Shown: positions 52,268-62,612, counted from the stretch's first letter. The stretch: DNA of 64,000 bases from Candidatus Zixiibacteriota bacterium (GCA_020051695.1 JAGVQM010000030.1:1-64000), one strand, 5' to 3'. The notes: generated by a model not told the origin, from the letters alone. Translations and numbers: made by a program.

Positions 52268-54145
52268 ATGGCGGTAGCTCATATGGCGGATAAGACCGGC
52301 GAAAAGCCTCGCCCGCAATCATCGGACTTTCAAACGCGGGAAACACAAAGCATCACCTCGCCGGACTTTCCGGGGCGGCAGGACAAGGAACCTGTTGAAC
52401 TGGAATGGCATACAAAAAATCCGCACCGCCCGGACTTCACCACCGCCGAGACCTTTGCCGAAGTTCAACTTCCTCCGGCGCCGGTCGACCTGACACTTGA
52501 AGATTCGCCGGCAAAGGAGTCTGATCACACAAATATACCGACCCCCGAAACCGACCATGAAAGTCGGCCGGGAACGGCTCCCCGGAATATCGGTCTGGTC
52601 GATGAACCGCCGACGTTCGCCGAACCCCATCGAGTAGTCCCCGTTCCGGCAAAGGAGCCGCCTCGATCGGCCAAAGCGGAAGCCAGACCGATGGCAATCG
52701 GGGTCGATGAATTGGATTCCGTGGAGATTGTCGGGCCGACAGGGTTGGCATTATCCGACGGCAAAATCCTTCGCTTCCCGGGTGGACCTCGTTTCGGCAA
52801 CGGCGATCTCATTGAATTCAACGGCCATGGTTACCGTGTCAAACTGCAGAAAAAGAAGCCGCCGATATTTTATGTGAAAATCCTCGCGTTGGTTCTGCTG
52901 GCAGCGCTGGCAGTATATGGCGCCTCAGCCATGTTTTCCGGTGGCCCGACCCGCGCGGTGGTGGGTGTCGTACTTGATGGCGCCACCGGCACAGTCCTGG
53001 CGGATGCACAAATTGTGTTCCCCAACGGGACAACGGCCATGACCAATGCCGCCGGAATTTTCATGGTCCCTCATGTAATGCCGGGCGATTATCAGATCAA
53101 GGCCGCCAAACCGGGGTATGCACCCCGTACCGTGACTGTGAGCACGGCCACCTCCACGGCTGCCGTATCGATCAGTCTGAACCCGACGTTCGCCGCAAGT
53201 GACGAAGAGAAAAAAGAGGAATCAGCGAACAAAAAATCCGCCGATACCGGCACGGCGACGGCGTACGGCACACTGGTCCTCGAATTGGATTTCGATGATT
53301 ACCTGGTGTACCTTGACGAACGCCTTAATGGCAAGAATGTCACCAAAATCGGCAAAATCCAGCCCGGCGAACATCGCATCACGGTGGAAAAAAGCCAGTT
53401 TGAGGATTATCACACGACGGTGGAAATAAAAGCCCGCCGCACGACCAACCTGACCATCGCGCTGGAGAACCTGAAGCGTAAGACCACGCCGCAACAGCGG
53501 GCGAAAACCCATTTCGCCGACGGCAAAAGTGCGTTGGACCGCGGCCTCTATCAGGAAGCAATCCGGAATTTTGATGCGGCCCTGGCGGAAACGCCGGAGG
53601 ACGCGGAAGCCCGCCAGTACCGGGGCTGGGCCCATCGCAAAGTGAATAATGCCGAACAGGCGACCAAAGACCTGGCGGCCGCCGCGGATTTGTATGCGCT
53701 GGGCAACCGCTACCTTGAGGCGACCACGTGTGCCAAGTACTTGATTGAAATGCACCCCGGCGACGGTCAGTATTACATCTTGCGCGGCGACTATTTGTCC
53801 GCTTTGGGCGAATTAAAATCGGCAATTGCCGATTATGAAATTGCTGTCGACCTCGACAAAAAATCACTGGCCTTCCAGTTGACGCTCGCCGAGGGGTATT
53901 ATCGGGATCAGCAGTTCAAGGAAGCCGCCCGGATATTCGAAAAGGCGCGAAAACTCACCGCCGATCCGACAGACGTGTATGTGCGGCTGATCCTCTCCTA
54001 CATGTATGCGGGCAAAGACAAGGACCTGGTTAAACGCTACCGGGAGTTCGCCGAAATCGCCCCCACCGAAAAACTCGAACGCCTCGAACGCGATCCCGAA
54101 TGGAAGCGCGTTTTGCAATTGGTCCGTCCCGAAGAACTGCACTGA
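52268..54145 (+). CDS. membrane protein with CarboxypepD_reg-like, PEGA and TPR domains
   Basis: 625 residues from the ATG at 52268; an ATG five codons later and upstream in-frame codons are alternatives, none with a strong Shine-Dalgarno. The first 200 residues are a Pro/Glu-rich disordered region in the cytoplasm ending in a short beta segment (GPTGLALSDGKILRF). A membrane helix follows (KILALVLLAALAVYGASAMF). Outside it come a CarboxypepD_reg-like domain (GVVLDGATGTVLADAQIVFP), a PEGA domain (LDFDDYLVYLDERLNGK...GEHRITVEK) and a TPR array (HFADGKSALDRGLYQEAIRN and later repeats). The role is probably in envelope assembly or signalling. Confidence 0.8.
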   Translation: MAVAHMADKTGEKPRPQSSDFQTRETQSITSPDFPGRQDKEPVELEWHTKNPHRPDFTTAETFAEVQLPPAPVDLTLEDSPAKESDHTNIPTPETDHESRPGTAPRNIGLVDEPPTFAEPHRVVPVPAKEPPRSAKAEARPMAIGVDELDSVEIVGPTGLALSDGKILRFPGGPRFGNGDLIEFNGHGYRVKLQKKKPPIFYVKILALVLLAALAVYGASAMFSGGPTRAVVGVVLDGATGTVLADAQIVFPNGTTAMTNAAGIFMVPHVMPGDYQIKAAKPGYAPRTVTVSTATSTAAVSISLNPTFAASDEEKKEESANKKSADTGTATAYGTLVLELDFDDYLVYLDERLNGKNVTKIGKIQPGEHRITVEKSQFEDYHTTVEIKARRTTNLTIALENLKRKTTPQQRAKTHFADGKSALDRGLYQEAIRNFDAALAETPEDAEARQYRGWAHRKVNNAEQATKDLAAAADLYALGNRYLEATTCAKYLIEMHPGDGQYYILRGDYLSALGELKSAIADYEIAVDLDKKSLAFQLTLAEGYYRDQQFKEAARIFEKARKLTADPTDVYVRLILSYMYAGKDKDLVKRYREFAEIAPTEKLERLERDPEWKRVLQLVRPEELH

Positions 54146-54279
54146 TGTGCCGTGGGCGACAAAATAATCCTGCATCCACCTCTCGCACTTGCACACCGCG
54201 CTTGCCGCTGCCGTGGAAATAGCATACCTATAGGCACGGGAGGCGTGGCAGCTCCAAATGGGGGCTGTCGGCGGCGCAA

Positions 54280-55476
54280 ATGCAGGACCGGCAGGTACAA
54301 CCAGTACCGACTCAGGTACTCATTACTATTCATCTGGCGCGCCATTGGGACATTTTCCATCGCCGGCATCTTATCCTGGCCCTGGCCGAAGCGCTCCCGG
54401 CCGGCTGGGCGGTCCTGGCGGTCAACCGTCCGCTGACCGTTGAAGTCACTCCCCTGAAATATCCCGGGCGGCTTCGCCGGGAACTGTTCCATCGCGCACC
54501 GCGAAAATTGTCCCGAGGGCTGTATCTGTATACACCGATACTGCCTCTGCATGAACGGACCGCCCACCATGTTCCGGGAGCCACGCAACTGAATACCCGG
54601 TTATTGGGACGGCAGCTGCGGGGACTGATCGACCAGTGGTTTCCCAATGCACGAAACATAGTTTCCTGGATTTATCATCCCAATCAGCACTGGACGTGGC
54701 AAGTACTACCCGGGGCACGGCGGGTGTATGAATGCTATGACGAATACGGCTTCTGGCCGGACGGCAGGCCCAGACCCGAACTGCAACAAAAAGAGATACC
54801 GGTATTAACCGAAAGTGAATTGACCTTTGTTGCCGCAGAGGTCCTCGCTCGGCGCCGTAAAACCCTGGCCGAGCGGATCGTGCATTTGCCCAATGGTGTG
54901 CCGGCCTGGTTTGTGCGCAATGATACCGACAAAAAGCCGAGGCCATCCGGAAGACCGCGCATTGGATATCTGGGTAATCTGCGGGCAGAAATCGACGACG
55001 GCTTGCTGGCCGACCTTGTTGAACAAAATCCGCAATGGCAGTATATCTTCATCGGCCCCGTGAGAAAGTCGGCTGCAACCACTCGGCTGAAGCGCATGCC
55101 GCAGGTGCTGATGGCCGGGTTACTGCCGTATGACCGCCTCCCGGAATACCTGGGACAATTCGACATCGGCCTCGTTCCGTTCAGACTCAACGAGTTCACC
55201 GAACCAATGAACCCACTGAAAATCTATGAATACATGGCCAGAGGAATTCCGGTCGTCGCATCGGACTTGCCGGAACTGCAGCGGTTTGCCGGGGTCATTC
55301 GCCTCGTGGACAATACACCCGAAGCCTTCGCCAAAGCCATTACCGCCACCCTCGAAGACGACCGGGATATGCTGCGTGAAAAACTGGTGGCGACCGCTCG
55401 GGAGTATACCTGGGAAGCAATCAGCCGAAGAATAATCCTCCCGGAATTGCAGCGGCTGGTCGGCAAGACCGCCTGA
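54280..55476 (+). CDS. glycosyltransferase family 4-like protein
   Basis: 398 residues. It shows the GT-B fold: an N-terminal domain with AWLHH-like signals replaced by VSWIYHPNQHWTWQVL, then RIVHLPNGVP, GRPRIGYLGNLRAEIDDG at the start of the donor domain, and DIGLVPFRLNEFTEPMNPLKIYEYMARGIPVVASDL, where the EYMA-G-PVVASD stretch is the nucleotide-sugar site. Related proteins build cell-surface or capsular polysaccharide. It runs convergently toward the flippase gene, with which it may cooperate. Confidence 0.85.
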   Translation: MQDRQVQPVPTQVLITIHLARHWDIFHRRHLILALAEALPAGWAVLAVNRPLTVEVTPLKYPGRLRRELFHRAPRKLSRGLYLYTPILPLHERTAHHVPGATQLNTRLLGRQLRGLIDQWFPNARNIVSWIYHPNQHWTWQVLPGARRVYECYDEYGFWPDGRPRPELQQKEIPVLTESELTFVAAEVLARRRKTLAERIVHLPNGVPAWFVRNDTDKKPRPSGRPRIGYLGNLRAEIDDGLLADLVEQNPQWQYIFIGPVRKSAATTRLKRMPQVLMAGLLPYDRLPEYLGQFDIGLVPFRLNEFTEPMNPLKIYEYMARGIPVVASDLPELQRFAGVIRLVDNTPEAFAKAITATLEDDRDMLREKLVATAREYTWEAISRRIILPELQRLVGKTA

Positions 55477-55505
55477 AATCCGAACCCGGTTTCGGCAAGC
55501 TGGGA

Positions 55506-57035
55506 TCAACGGCGCCGAATGCGGCCAATCAGCCAATTACGCAGGTCTCCGATTTCCTCTATGCGCAGCCGAGGCCCCCATCCGATCAGCAGGACAGTCG
55601 TAAACACTACTGCCGCGGCAACCCTCGTGAGCGCCATTTCCCGCCAGCCGGACAACGATATAATGGCTGGGAGATAATAAGCCGAGACCGTCCCGATCAA
55701 TGAAACGATGGAAAGCATCAGCAGCAGCCGGACCCATGCCGCCCAGTTCCGCCGCGCCAGCGCATGCGGCAGGCCGAACAACAGAATACCCATAATCGAT
55801 ATAGAGGCGAAGACGGTGGCGACGACCAATCCGAAAGCCCCGTATTCCCCGACCAGCCAAAGACTGAGTACTGCTTTAACAGTCAGACCACCCAACTCCG
55901 CGCATAAAATCGGGCGCCAGCGAAACATGGCATAAGACATCCGGACCAGCACCAGGGTCATGATCGCCGGGACAAGCCAGAGCGCATAAGGCACTAATAA
56001 TTGTCCGGTCTCCGCGCGGGCAGATGCATCAAAAGCCCCCCGTTCGAAAAGGAGCGAGATGATTTCCTCGGCCAGCATTCCGGTCCACACGGCCATGGGT
56101 ACGCTGCCGATCAACACCCAGCGGATGGCCCGATTAAGGATGTTCTCCGCTGCGGGGAGATCATGTTCCGCCAGCTTTCGTGGAAGAAAGGGCAGGACCG
56201 CCATACCGAGTGCCAGACCGAAGATCCCAACCGGCTGCGACGCCACCAATGTCGCAAAATTAAGTACTGCTATTGATCCTTCGGCAAGAAACGAGGCCAG
56301 ATAACGATCCAGCAGCGTGTACAATTGGCCGGCGCTGCTCAACAGGATGACAATCACAATCCATCGGCCGGCGCTGGGGTAGGGTTTTTCCCGGATTTCG
56401 CCTTGTCCGTAGCCCGGCTCCCTGCGGCGCGGGAAAACAAACGGCAGCAGGTTCCAGACGGCGGCAAACAATATCCCGGCGAGATATCCCCAAGCGAGGG
56501 TACGTGCCCCACCTCCCGGTGCGGCAACAATCGCCACAATCATACAGAAGCTGATCCAGACACCGGCCATTCCCGAGTAGACAAATCGTTTTTGAGCCAA
56601 CAAACGGCTTTGGAATAAGGCCTCGATTGTGGACAAGACAACCGACGCCGCCGTGATCCTCAGGATGATCACGGTTTCAGCCCGAGCGGCGGATGAAAAC
56701 CCGCTGCCGGTGACTGCCGCCAGTGGCTTGGCCAGGAACCAGAGCAAGCCGGACACTGCGCTCAGGATCGTCACCAGTGCGACTGCTGCCGTGCCGGTCC
56801 TCCGCTCAGAGCGCTGTTCGGTGGAAAACAGGGGAACAAGGGCGTCGGGTAAGGCCCAGGTGATGACTGTCCTGACCATTGCCGGGAAAGTAATCCCCGC
56901 CAGATACACGTCGACGATCTGGGTGGCGCCGAAATTGGCCGCCAGGACCATTTCTTTCACCAACCCGAGTACTTTCGTCGCCGCAGCAAAAACAATGAGG
57001 GTAAGTCCCGCCTGCCTGATTGAGGAGATGCTCAT
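55506..57035 (-). CDS. MurJ/MviN-like lipid flippase (MOP superfamily)
   Basis: 509 residues with about 14 membrane helices. The first helix region AATKVLGLVKEMVLAANFGAT and the following DVYLAGITFPAMVRTV and ALPDALVPLFS match MurJ and its relatives. Later RFASLP-like segments (GIFGLALGMAVLPFLPRKLAEHD) are also typical. MurJ flips lipid II in peptidoglycan synthesis, while close relatives flip other lipid-linked sugars; the neighbouring glycosyltransferase leaves both possible. No strong Shine-Dalgarno precedes the ATG. Confidence 0.8.
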   Translation of the reverse strand: MSISSIRQAGLTLIVFAAATKVLGLVKEMVLAANFGATQIVDVYLAGITFPAMVRTVITWALPDALVPLFSTEQRSERRTGTAAVALVTILSAVSGLLWFLAKPLAAVTGSGFSSAARAETVIILRITAASVVLSTIEALFQSRLLAQKRFVYSGMAGVWISFCMIVAIVAAPGGGARTLAWGYLAGILFAAVWNLLPFVFPRRREPGYGQGEIREKPYPSAGRWIVIVILLSSAGQLYTLLDRYLASFLAEGSIAVLNFATLVASQPVGIFGLALGMAVLPFLPRKLAEHDLPAAENILNRAIRWVLIGSVPMAVWTGMLAEEIISLLFERGAFDASARAETGQLLVPYALWLVPAIMTLVLVRMSYAMFRWRPILCAELGGLTVKAVLSLWLVGEYGAFGLVVATVFASISIMGILLFGLPHALARRNWAAWVRLLLMLSIVSLIGTVSAYYLPAIISLSGWREMALTRVAAAVVFTTVLLIGWGPRLRIEEIGDLRNWLIGRIRRR

Positions 57036-57368
57036 GGGGATGATGATTTTTAATCAGCCGATTTCTCGCGTCGACTCACTGTCGCCCTCTTGCCTGTTTC
57101 ACGACAGCAGAATCATTCGATTCTGATCCTTACGGTCGCACCCTTCTGTAATTTTGGGCGTAACCGATTATTGAATATAGTATTGTGAGGCGCGGAGTAA
57201 GTCAACCGGAGAAATTAAAAAAGACATGCACATCCCCGACCAATGAGTGATTATCGTCGCCCTTTGATAAAACCGTGGAAAAATGAACGGCGGTCCCATT
57301 CGGAACCGCCGTGGAATACCCGCATTCCAGGAATGCATGCCGATCCCGGTCTTCTCGGCAATTTCCAT
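57036..57368. other. 333-base region between the flippase and saccharopine dehydrogenase genes
   Basis: No gene is seen. It contains the terminator of the saccharopine operon (57279-57312) and must hold the promoter of the flippase gene on the minus strand. No good promoter match was found by eye. Confidence 0.5.
57279..57312 (-). terminator. Rho-independent terminator of the saccharopine operon
   Basis: ACGGCGGT/ACCGCCGT (57287-57294 with 57305-57312) extended by two more pairs with a mismatch; on the minus strand it is followed by TCATTTTTCC. Confidence 0.75.
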
Positions 57369-58688
57369 CTAGGCGGGGAAGGTTTTTTCCACACAGTCAA
57401 TTTTCAGCCGTTTGAGTTCGGCAAGCACCGGCTCATAAACCTCGGGCATCACCGGCGCATGGACCCCGGTCAACCTGACTTTGCCTTCCAGAATCAGGCG
57501 TGTGGCGATCGCCGCCGGCAACGAAACAGTACGCGCCATCGCCGAATCGCCGCCGGGGATGCCATAATCAGCCAGGGTCGAGGTCATCCGCTCCTTGCGG
57601 CCCGGGTAGGCGACCTTGAACTCATGGTGTAATATGATCATATCGCGTTCATTCGGCTTGTACGACATCAGCGACAGCATCCGCGCGGCGATGACATCCA
57701 TTACCGAATTGCCTTCCGGGAGCCGATCGTTGCTGAACATCCCCAACCATTCCAAATTGGAGAGGATGAAAGATGACTCGTCCAACCCCAGGAACTTTGC
57801 GGTATCTTTCTTGATTGCGGCGCTGCCCGGTTTGCCGATGAGCTTGGCGGTCAGTTGGGCAAAAGTCAGCCCGGCCAGATCGTCGCGGGGATTGTCATTG
57901 CCGATACCGAGCTGAATCATTTTGCGCAGGGTCGCGCACCACCCCTTGTAGCGCAGGGTGCCACGGAACATGGTTTTCGTTGAATCGATACCATACAGTT
58001 CCCGATACGGCATGGAATTCCGGTTGGGATACCCTTCGAAGTCCGGCTGCCCCTCGATGTGGACCGGCCAATAGTTATCAAAGAGTTCCGCCCCCGGAAT
58101 ATCATAGAGCTTGCCGTCCCGCAGGAATTTCGCGGCGTTCCCGCCGGCCATCAGGACCGCTTTGGGGCTCCAGGAAAATTTGTAGCCGAACGGGTTATCG
58201 TTGGCCTCCGGGGCCGGCAGCCCCCCGCAATATGAGGAAAATCCGGTGATCTCCCCGCCGGCTTTTTGCACGGCATGGATGATCTTCATCGCCGACATAT
58301 GGTCGATGCCCGGATCAAGCCCGATCTCGTTGAGAAACAACACGTTTTTTTTCTTTGCCTCACCATCCAGCGCCTTCATTGGATCAGACACATACGAGGT
58401 GGTAACCAGATGCTTGCCGAATTGCAGGCACAACTTGCCCACCATAACATGATGGATGTACGGCAATAGACTGATGGTCAGATCATGCCCAGCGACCAGT
58501 CCGGACAGCCGGGATGTATCGGTCACATCCAGCGGCAAGGCGCTGCCGCGCGGATGGCCGCCAACCAGCTTCTCCGCCTTACTGACCGTCCGGGATGCTA
58601 CAGTCACCGAAAAGTCCTCGACATTCAATAAATACTGTACCAGGGGACGAGAGACCAACCCGGCGCCCAGAACCAGAACTTTCTTCAC
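57369..58688 (-). CDS. saccharopine dehydrogenase (glutamate-forming) / reductase
   Basis: 439 residues. The Rossmann motif KKVLVLGAGLVSRPLVQYL (2-20) binds NAD(P). LPYIHHVMVGKLCLQFGKHLVTTSYVSDPM and NEIGLDPGIDHMSAM are typical of the saccharopine dehydrogenase C-terminal group (Lys9/AASS SDH half). It would cleave saccharopine to glutamate and aminoadipate semialdehyde or the reverse. The partner LKR gene precedes it by 41 bases on the same strand, so the two make up a split version of the bifunctional enzyme of eukaryotes. Confidence 0.9.
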   Translation of the reverse strand: MKKVLVLGAGLVSRPLVQYLLNVEDFSVTVASRTVSKAEKLVGGHPRGSALPLDVTDTSRLSGLVAGHDLTISLLPYIHHVMVGKLCLQFGKHLVTTSYVSDPMKALDGEAKKKNVLFLNEIGLDPGIDHMSAMKIIHAVQKAGGEITGFSSYCGGLPAPEANDNPFGYKFSWSPKAVLMAGGNAAKFLRDGKLYDIPGAELFDNYWPVHIEGQPDFEGYPNRNSMPYRELYGIDSTKTMFRGTLRYKGWCATLRKMIQLGIGNDNPRDDLAGLTFAQLTAKLIGKPGSAAIKKDTAKFLGLDESSFILSNLEWLGMFSNDRLPEGNSVMDVIAARMLSLMSYKPNERDMIILHHEFKVAYPGRKERMTSTLADYGIPGGDSAMARTVSLPAAIATRLILEGKVRLTGVHAPVMPEVYEPVLAELKRLKIDCVEKTFPA

Positions 58689-58729
58689 AATTACCTCCGG
58701 AACCTATGCGGCACAACAGCCGCTGCTGC

Positions 58730-60061
58730 TTAGATGAATTTCTCCATAAATTGATATTCGGGAGTCAACTCCCCGTGATATACAATCATGGCCCGTTTAA
58801 TCGGCGGCGGAACGTTACAAGAACCAAAATCACCGGCAAAATCCGCGCCGGCAATCCCCGGAATGAAATCCAGCAAGACCCTGCTGAAATACTCGGACGC
58901 CACTCGGGGCAATTCACTGGGCAGGATATCCACGGCCATAATCACCGGACCATGCCCGGCAAAACCATCGAGCGCCCGGTCCTGCGCCGGGTCGTAGACA
59001 AACACGGGATTATCGGGCAGGGTGGCCTTGAGCGTCGCCTCAATCGAACCTTCGATGTCGCAGCTGATATCACCGATCACTTTCAACCGGGGCAAGCCGC
59101 CGCCGCCGAATAATTGTCTGAGGAACGCCTTGGTGACCAGCCGGGGGTACCGGCTGTCCCAGTATATGCAATTGACCAGGACGCTGAGGTGCGGTGTGTA
59201 GTCGTCGAACCGGGAGACGTATTTCTCAGGATGCTGATAATAATCCTGCAATTCGAAGGCCGTTTTGCCGTCCCGCGGGACGACCATGTCCTTTTCAGCA
59301 AAGACGACTTTATAGATTTTTTTCGTATCGCGCAGCGCCGCAGCGCCGTGCCGGGCCAGATCGGTCGGCGAAACCTCGGCCAGCGGCAAAGAATCAATCA
59401 TGCTCTGAGCCCCCTGTGAGACATTGCCGTATCCGGCGAAGCCGATCACCAGGGGGGCGAGGGCAGCAGGGACACCGTTAGCCCGGATTGACGAGCCGAC
59501 ATCCGCAACCGCGTTTTTGATCGACTCCACGGTATCATACTCATGCGCCGGCCGCAGTCGTTCAAAGGGATTGGCCATACCCTCGGTCTTCAGCCGCTGC
59601 CCCAGCGACCACAGCGTATCGGTCATCCCGGCTACGCCGGCATGGCGGCCGAAAAAGATCAGGCGGCGGTTGTGCTCATCGACAACTCGTTCGTAATCGA
59701 TCAACTGGCATTTGTTTTCCATCAGCCGCCGGAGCATCGGCATATTAAAGGGCTGGCCTTTGATGGTGTGGGAGAAAAAGATGTATGTCTTCCCCGGCTG
59801 CACGAAAGAAACTGGGATTTCCTTGACCGCAAAAACCACCGGGCAGCCCGACAGGTCTTCAGCGACAACTGCTCCCGCCCCCCGGTATTCATCGTCCGGG
59901 AAAATGCGAATCTGCGACGGCTGGATCATGGTCTGGATCCCGTGCTTTTCCCTGATCCGAACCACATCCTCGGGAATCAGCGGTACCCGCCGTTCCCACT
60001 TGCTTTTATCCTCGCGCCGGATGCCGATTATTTTCACTTTTTCCGCCATAAAATCCGCCAT
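58730..60061 (-). CDS. lysine-ketoglutarate reductase (saccharopine-forming, alanine-dehydrogenase-like)
   Basis: 443 residues from the ATG at 60061; an ATG four codons later (60049), with GGCGGA ahead of it, is an alternative. The N-terminal half resembles the alanine dehydrogenase/LKR domain: GIRREDKSKWERRVPL, YIFFSHTIKGQPFNMPML, GRHAGVAGMTDTLWSLG. Then GFAGYGNVSQGAQ is the NAD(P) site. The C-terminal half (FVYDPAQDRALDGFAGHGPVIMAVDILP) matches the AASS reductase. It joins lysine and 2-oxoglutarate into saccharopine. Together with the downstream gene it forms a lysine degradation (or synthesis) module. Confidence 0.9.
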   Translation of the reverse strand: MADFMAEKVKIIGIRREDKSKWERRVPLIPEDVVRIREKHGIQTMIQPSQIRIFPDDEYRGAGAVVAEDLSGCPVVFAVKEIPVSFVQPGKTYIFFSHTIKGQPFNMPMLRRLMENKCQLIDYERVVDEHNRRLIFFGRHAGVAGMTDTLWSLGQRLKTEGMANPFERLRPAHEYDTVESIKNAVADVGSSIRANGVPAALAPLVIGFAGYGNVSQGAQSMIDSLPLAEVSPTDLARHGAAALRDTKKIYKVVFAEKDMVVPRDGKTAFELQDYYQHPEKYVSRFDDYTPHLSVLVNCIYWDSRYPRLVTKAFLRQLFGGGGLPRLKVIGDISCDIEGSIEATLKATLPDNPVFVYDPAQDRALDGFAGHGPVIMAVDILPSELPRVASEYFSRVLLDFIPGIAGADFAGDFGSCNVPPPIKRAMIVYHGELTPEYQFMEKFI

Positions 60062-60437
60062 TTTACGATTGCGCGCGAGACCTCACAATCGACCGGGCAA
60101 GGTAAACAGACTCCCCACAATCCGCAACCCCCACGGCATACGCCAAACCGTTTTACTGACATCGCCTTCTTCATTGGTGAGGAATCAAATCGATAGAGAA
60201 TCTTTCGCAACCTGTTGACAGGTAATACAATAAATGCAAATTCGACATTCTCCAGCTTGTCCACTGCCGTATGAAACAGTCAATTCAGCCAAAGAGACCA
60301 GGACCTGAATGCTCACAGAATTAGTATTAACCGTGCCGGCCATTTCCCTATATTATAACATGAAAAGATTCTGCCATAACCCGGGAACCCGGACCGATTG
60401 TACCGCCCGATGGTGCACCACCAAACGGAGGAATCAT
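60062..60437. other. 376-base divergent region between the LKR and oligopeptidase genes
   Basis: No gene is supported. It is the promoter region for both divergent genes. A possible -10 (TATTAT, about 60352-60357) with a weak TTAACC at 18 bases upstream precedes the oligopeptidase gene. Confidence 0.45.
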
Positions 60438-62579
60438 ATGACCTCAAGACCGGGAAAAATTCATATTGGCGCCTGGGCCATCCTGCTCGCCACATATATT
60501 GCTATACAAATCGGCTGCACCGGCAATCCCTCCCGCCCGGTTGCGCCCCCGCGGGCCGCACCGATTGCCCATGTCGACACCATGCACGGCGAGGTCCGCG
60601 TCGACAATTATTACTGGCTGCGGGAAAAAACCAATCCGGAGGTCATCGCCTACCTCAAGGCGGAAAACGAGTACACCGCCGCCATGATGCGGCATACTCT
60701 CCCGCTGCAGAAAAAATTGTACAATGAGCTGGTCGGGCGAATAAAAGAGACTGATCTGAGCGTGCCGGTCAGAAAAGATGAATATTTTTACTATACGCGG
60801 ACTGAACAGGGCAAACAATACGACATTTACGCCCGGAAAAAAGGCAGTCTCGAGGCACCCGAAGAGGTCCTGCTCGATGTGAACGCCCTGGCCGGCGATC
60901 ATGAATTCTTTGATGTGGGAGCTTTTGAGATCAGTCCCGACCACAACCTATTGCTTTATTCGGCAGACACAGCCGGTCATGAATTATTCACGATGTATAT
61001 CAAAGACCTGCGTACCGGCGAGCTTTTCCCCGAAACCATCCCCGACACCTATTATGACGCCGCCTGGTTCAATGACAATGCAACATTCTACTACTGCACG
61101 CTGGACCCGGCCAGACGGCCCGACAAATTGTACCGGCACACCCTGGGTCAGGACCCGGCGCAGGACGAACTGGTGCATCAGGAAAATGATGAGATGTTCT
61201 GGATGGGAGTCCGCCGCAGCAAAAGCGGCGCATATATCTTCCTGTCGCTGGCCAGTGAAACGACATCCGAGGTGCGCTATATTTCCGCCGACGACCCCCG
61301 TGGGCAATTCAAAACCATTCACCCCCGGCAGCACCAGCTGGAGTATACGGTCGATCACCATGGTCAGCGGTTCCTGATCGTCACTAATGATGAGGCAAAA
61401 AATTATAAACTGGTCGAAGTGCCGGCTGCCGATCCGGCGAAAACAAATTGGCGCGAGATTATTCCCCACCGCGATTCGGTCAAAATTGACGGGATCGATG
61501 TATTCCGAGATTATCTTGTGGTGTACGAAAAAGAGTCCGGACTGCGGCAAATTGCTGTGCACGATATGCACAGCGGCGAGACCCATCGCATCGCATTCCC
61601 GGAACCGGTCTATACAGTTTTCGGCGAGGAAAATCCGGAATTCAATTCCGGCATCCTGCGTTTCGACTATTCCTCGCTGGTCACACCGAATTCGGTGTTC
61701 GACTACGACATGCGCACCCGCGGGCGGGAGTTGAAAAAGCAGGAGGAGGTCCTGGGCGGCTATGATCCGGCGCTGTACCAGTCCGAGCGGATATTTGCGA
61801 CCACGGCCGACGGCGTTCGCCTGCCGATTTCACTGGTTTACCGCCGGGGGCTGGCCCAGGACAGCAGCAATTGTCTGCTGCTTAACGGCTACGGCTCCTA
61901 CGGTTCCAGCAGCGATCCGCACTTTTCCTCGTACCGGTTGAGCCTGCTGGACCGGGGATGTATTTATGCGCTGGCCCATGTTCGCGGTGGTGGCGAAATG
62001 GGCCGCTGGTGGTACGATCAGGGAAAGCTGCTGCACAAGAAGAACACTTTTACCGACTTCATCGCCTGTGCCGAACACCTGGTCGAAGAGGGATATACCG
62101 CCCCCGGAAGGATCGCGATTTCCGGGGGGAGCGCCGGCGGCTTGCTCATCGGCGCGGTGGTCAACATGCGGCCGGACCTGTGGGGGGCGGCGGTGGCCGA
62201 TGTGCCCTTTGTCGATGTGATCAACACTATGGCCGACCCCTCGATCCCGCTGACCGTGATCGAATATGAGGAATGGGGCAACCCCGCCGATCCGGAATAT
62301 TACCGGTACATGTTGTCCTATTCCCCGTACGATAACGTAAAACCCCAGGCCTACCCCAACTTGCTGGTTACCGCAGGACTTAATGACCCGCGGGTGCAGT
62401 ACTGGGAACCGGCGAAGTGGACGGCAAAACTCCGCGCGCTGAAGACCGACCAAAACCTGTTGATTTTAAAAACCAACATGGACGCCGGGCACGGGGGTTC
62501 CTCCGGTCGCTATGACTACCTGGAGGAAATCGCCTTCGAATACGCTTTTATCTTAGACCGGCTGGGGATCACTGAATAA
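60438..62579 (+). CDS. prolyl-oligopeptidase-family (S9, oligopeptidase B-like) lipoprotein
   Basis: 713 residues from the ATG at 60438, with GGAGG seven bases upstream; the frame is open earlier but lacks a ribosome-binding site. The lipobox is AIQIGC. The N-terminal part has HGEVRVDNYYWLRE, typical of S9A enzymes, then a propeller. The C-terminal hydrolase has GGSAGG with nucleophile Ser565, the NDPRVQYWEPAKW segment that carries the Asp, and His685 in DAGHGG. It cleaves short peptides after basic or prolyl residues; as a lipoprotein it would act in the periplasm or on the outer membrane. Confidence 0.93.
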   Translation: MTSRPGKIHIGAWAILLATYIAIQIGCTGNPSRPVAPPRAAPIAHVDTMHGEVRVDNYYWLREKTNPEVIAYLKAENEYTAAMMRHTLPLQKKLYNELVGRIKETDLSVPVRKDEYFYYTRTEQGKQYDIYARKKGSLEAPEEVLLDVNALAGDHEFFDVGAFEISPDHNLLLYSADTAGHELFTMYIKDLRTGELFPETIPDTYYDAAWFNDNATFYYCTLDPARRPDKLYRHTLGQDPAQDELVHQENDEMFWMGVRRSKSGAYIFLSLASETTSEVRYISADDPRGQFKTIHPRQHQLEYTVDHHGQRFLIVTNDEAKNYKLVEVPAADPAKTNWREIIPHRDSVKIDGIDVFRDYLVVYEKESGLRQIAVHDMHSGETHRIAFPEPVYTVFGEENPEFNSGILRFDYSSLVTPNSVFDYDMRTRGRELKKQEEVLGGYDPALYQSERIFATTADGVRLPISLVYRRGLAQDSSNCLLLNGYGSYGSSSDPHFSSYRLSLLDRGCIYALAHVRGGGEMGRWWYDQGKLLHKKNTFTDFIACAEHLVEEGYTAPGRIAISGGSAGGLLIGAVVNMRPDLWGAAVADVPFVDVINTMADPSIPLTVIEYEEWGNPADPEYYRYMLSYSPYDNVKPQAYPNLLVTAGLNDPRVQYWEPAKWTAKLRALKTDQNLLILKTNMDAGHGGSSGRYDYLEEIAFEYAFILDRLGITE

Positions 62580-62612
62580 CGATCCGTCCGCGGCGGACGC
62601 GGAGGTCACACA

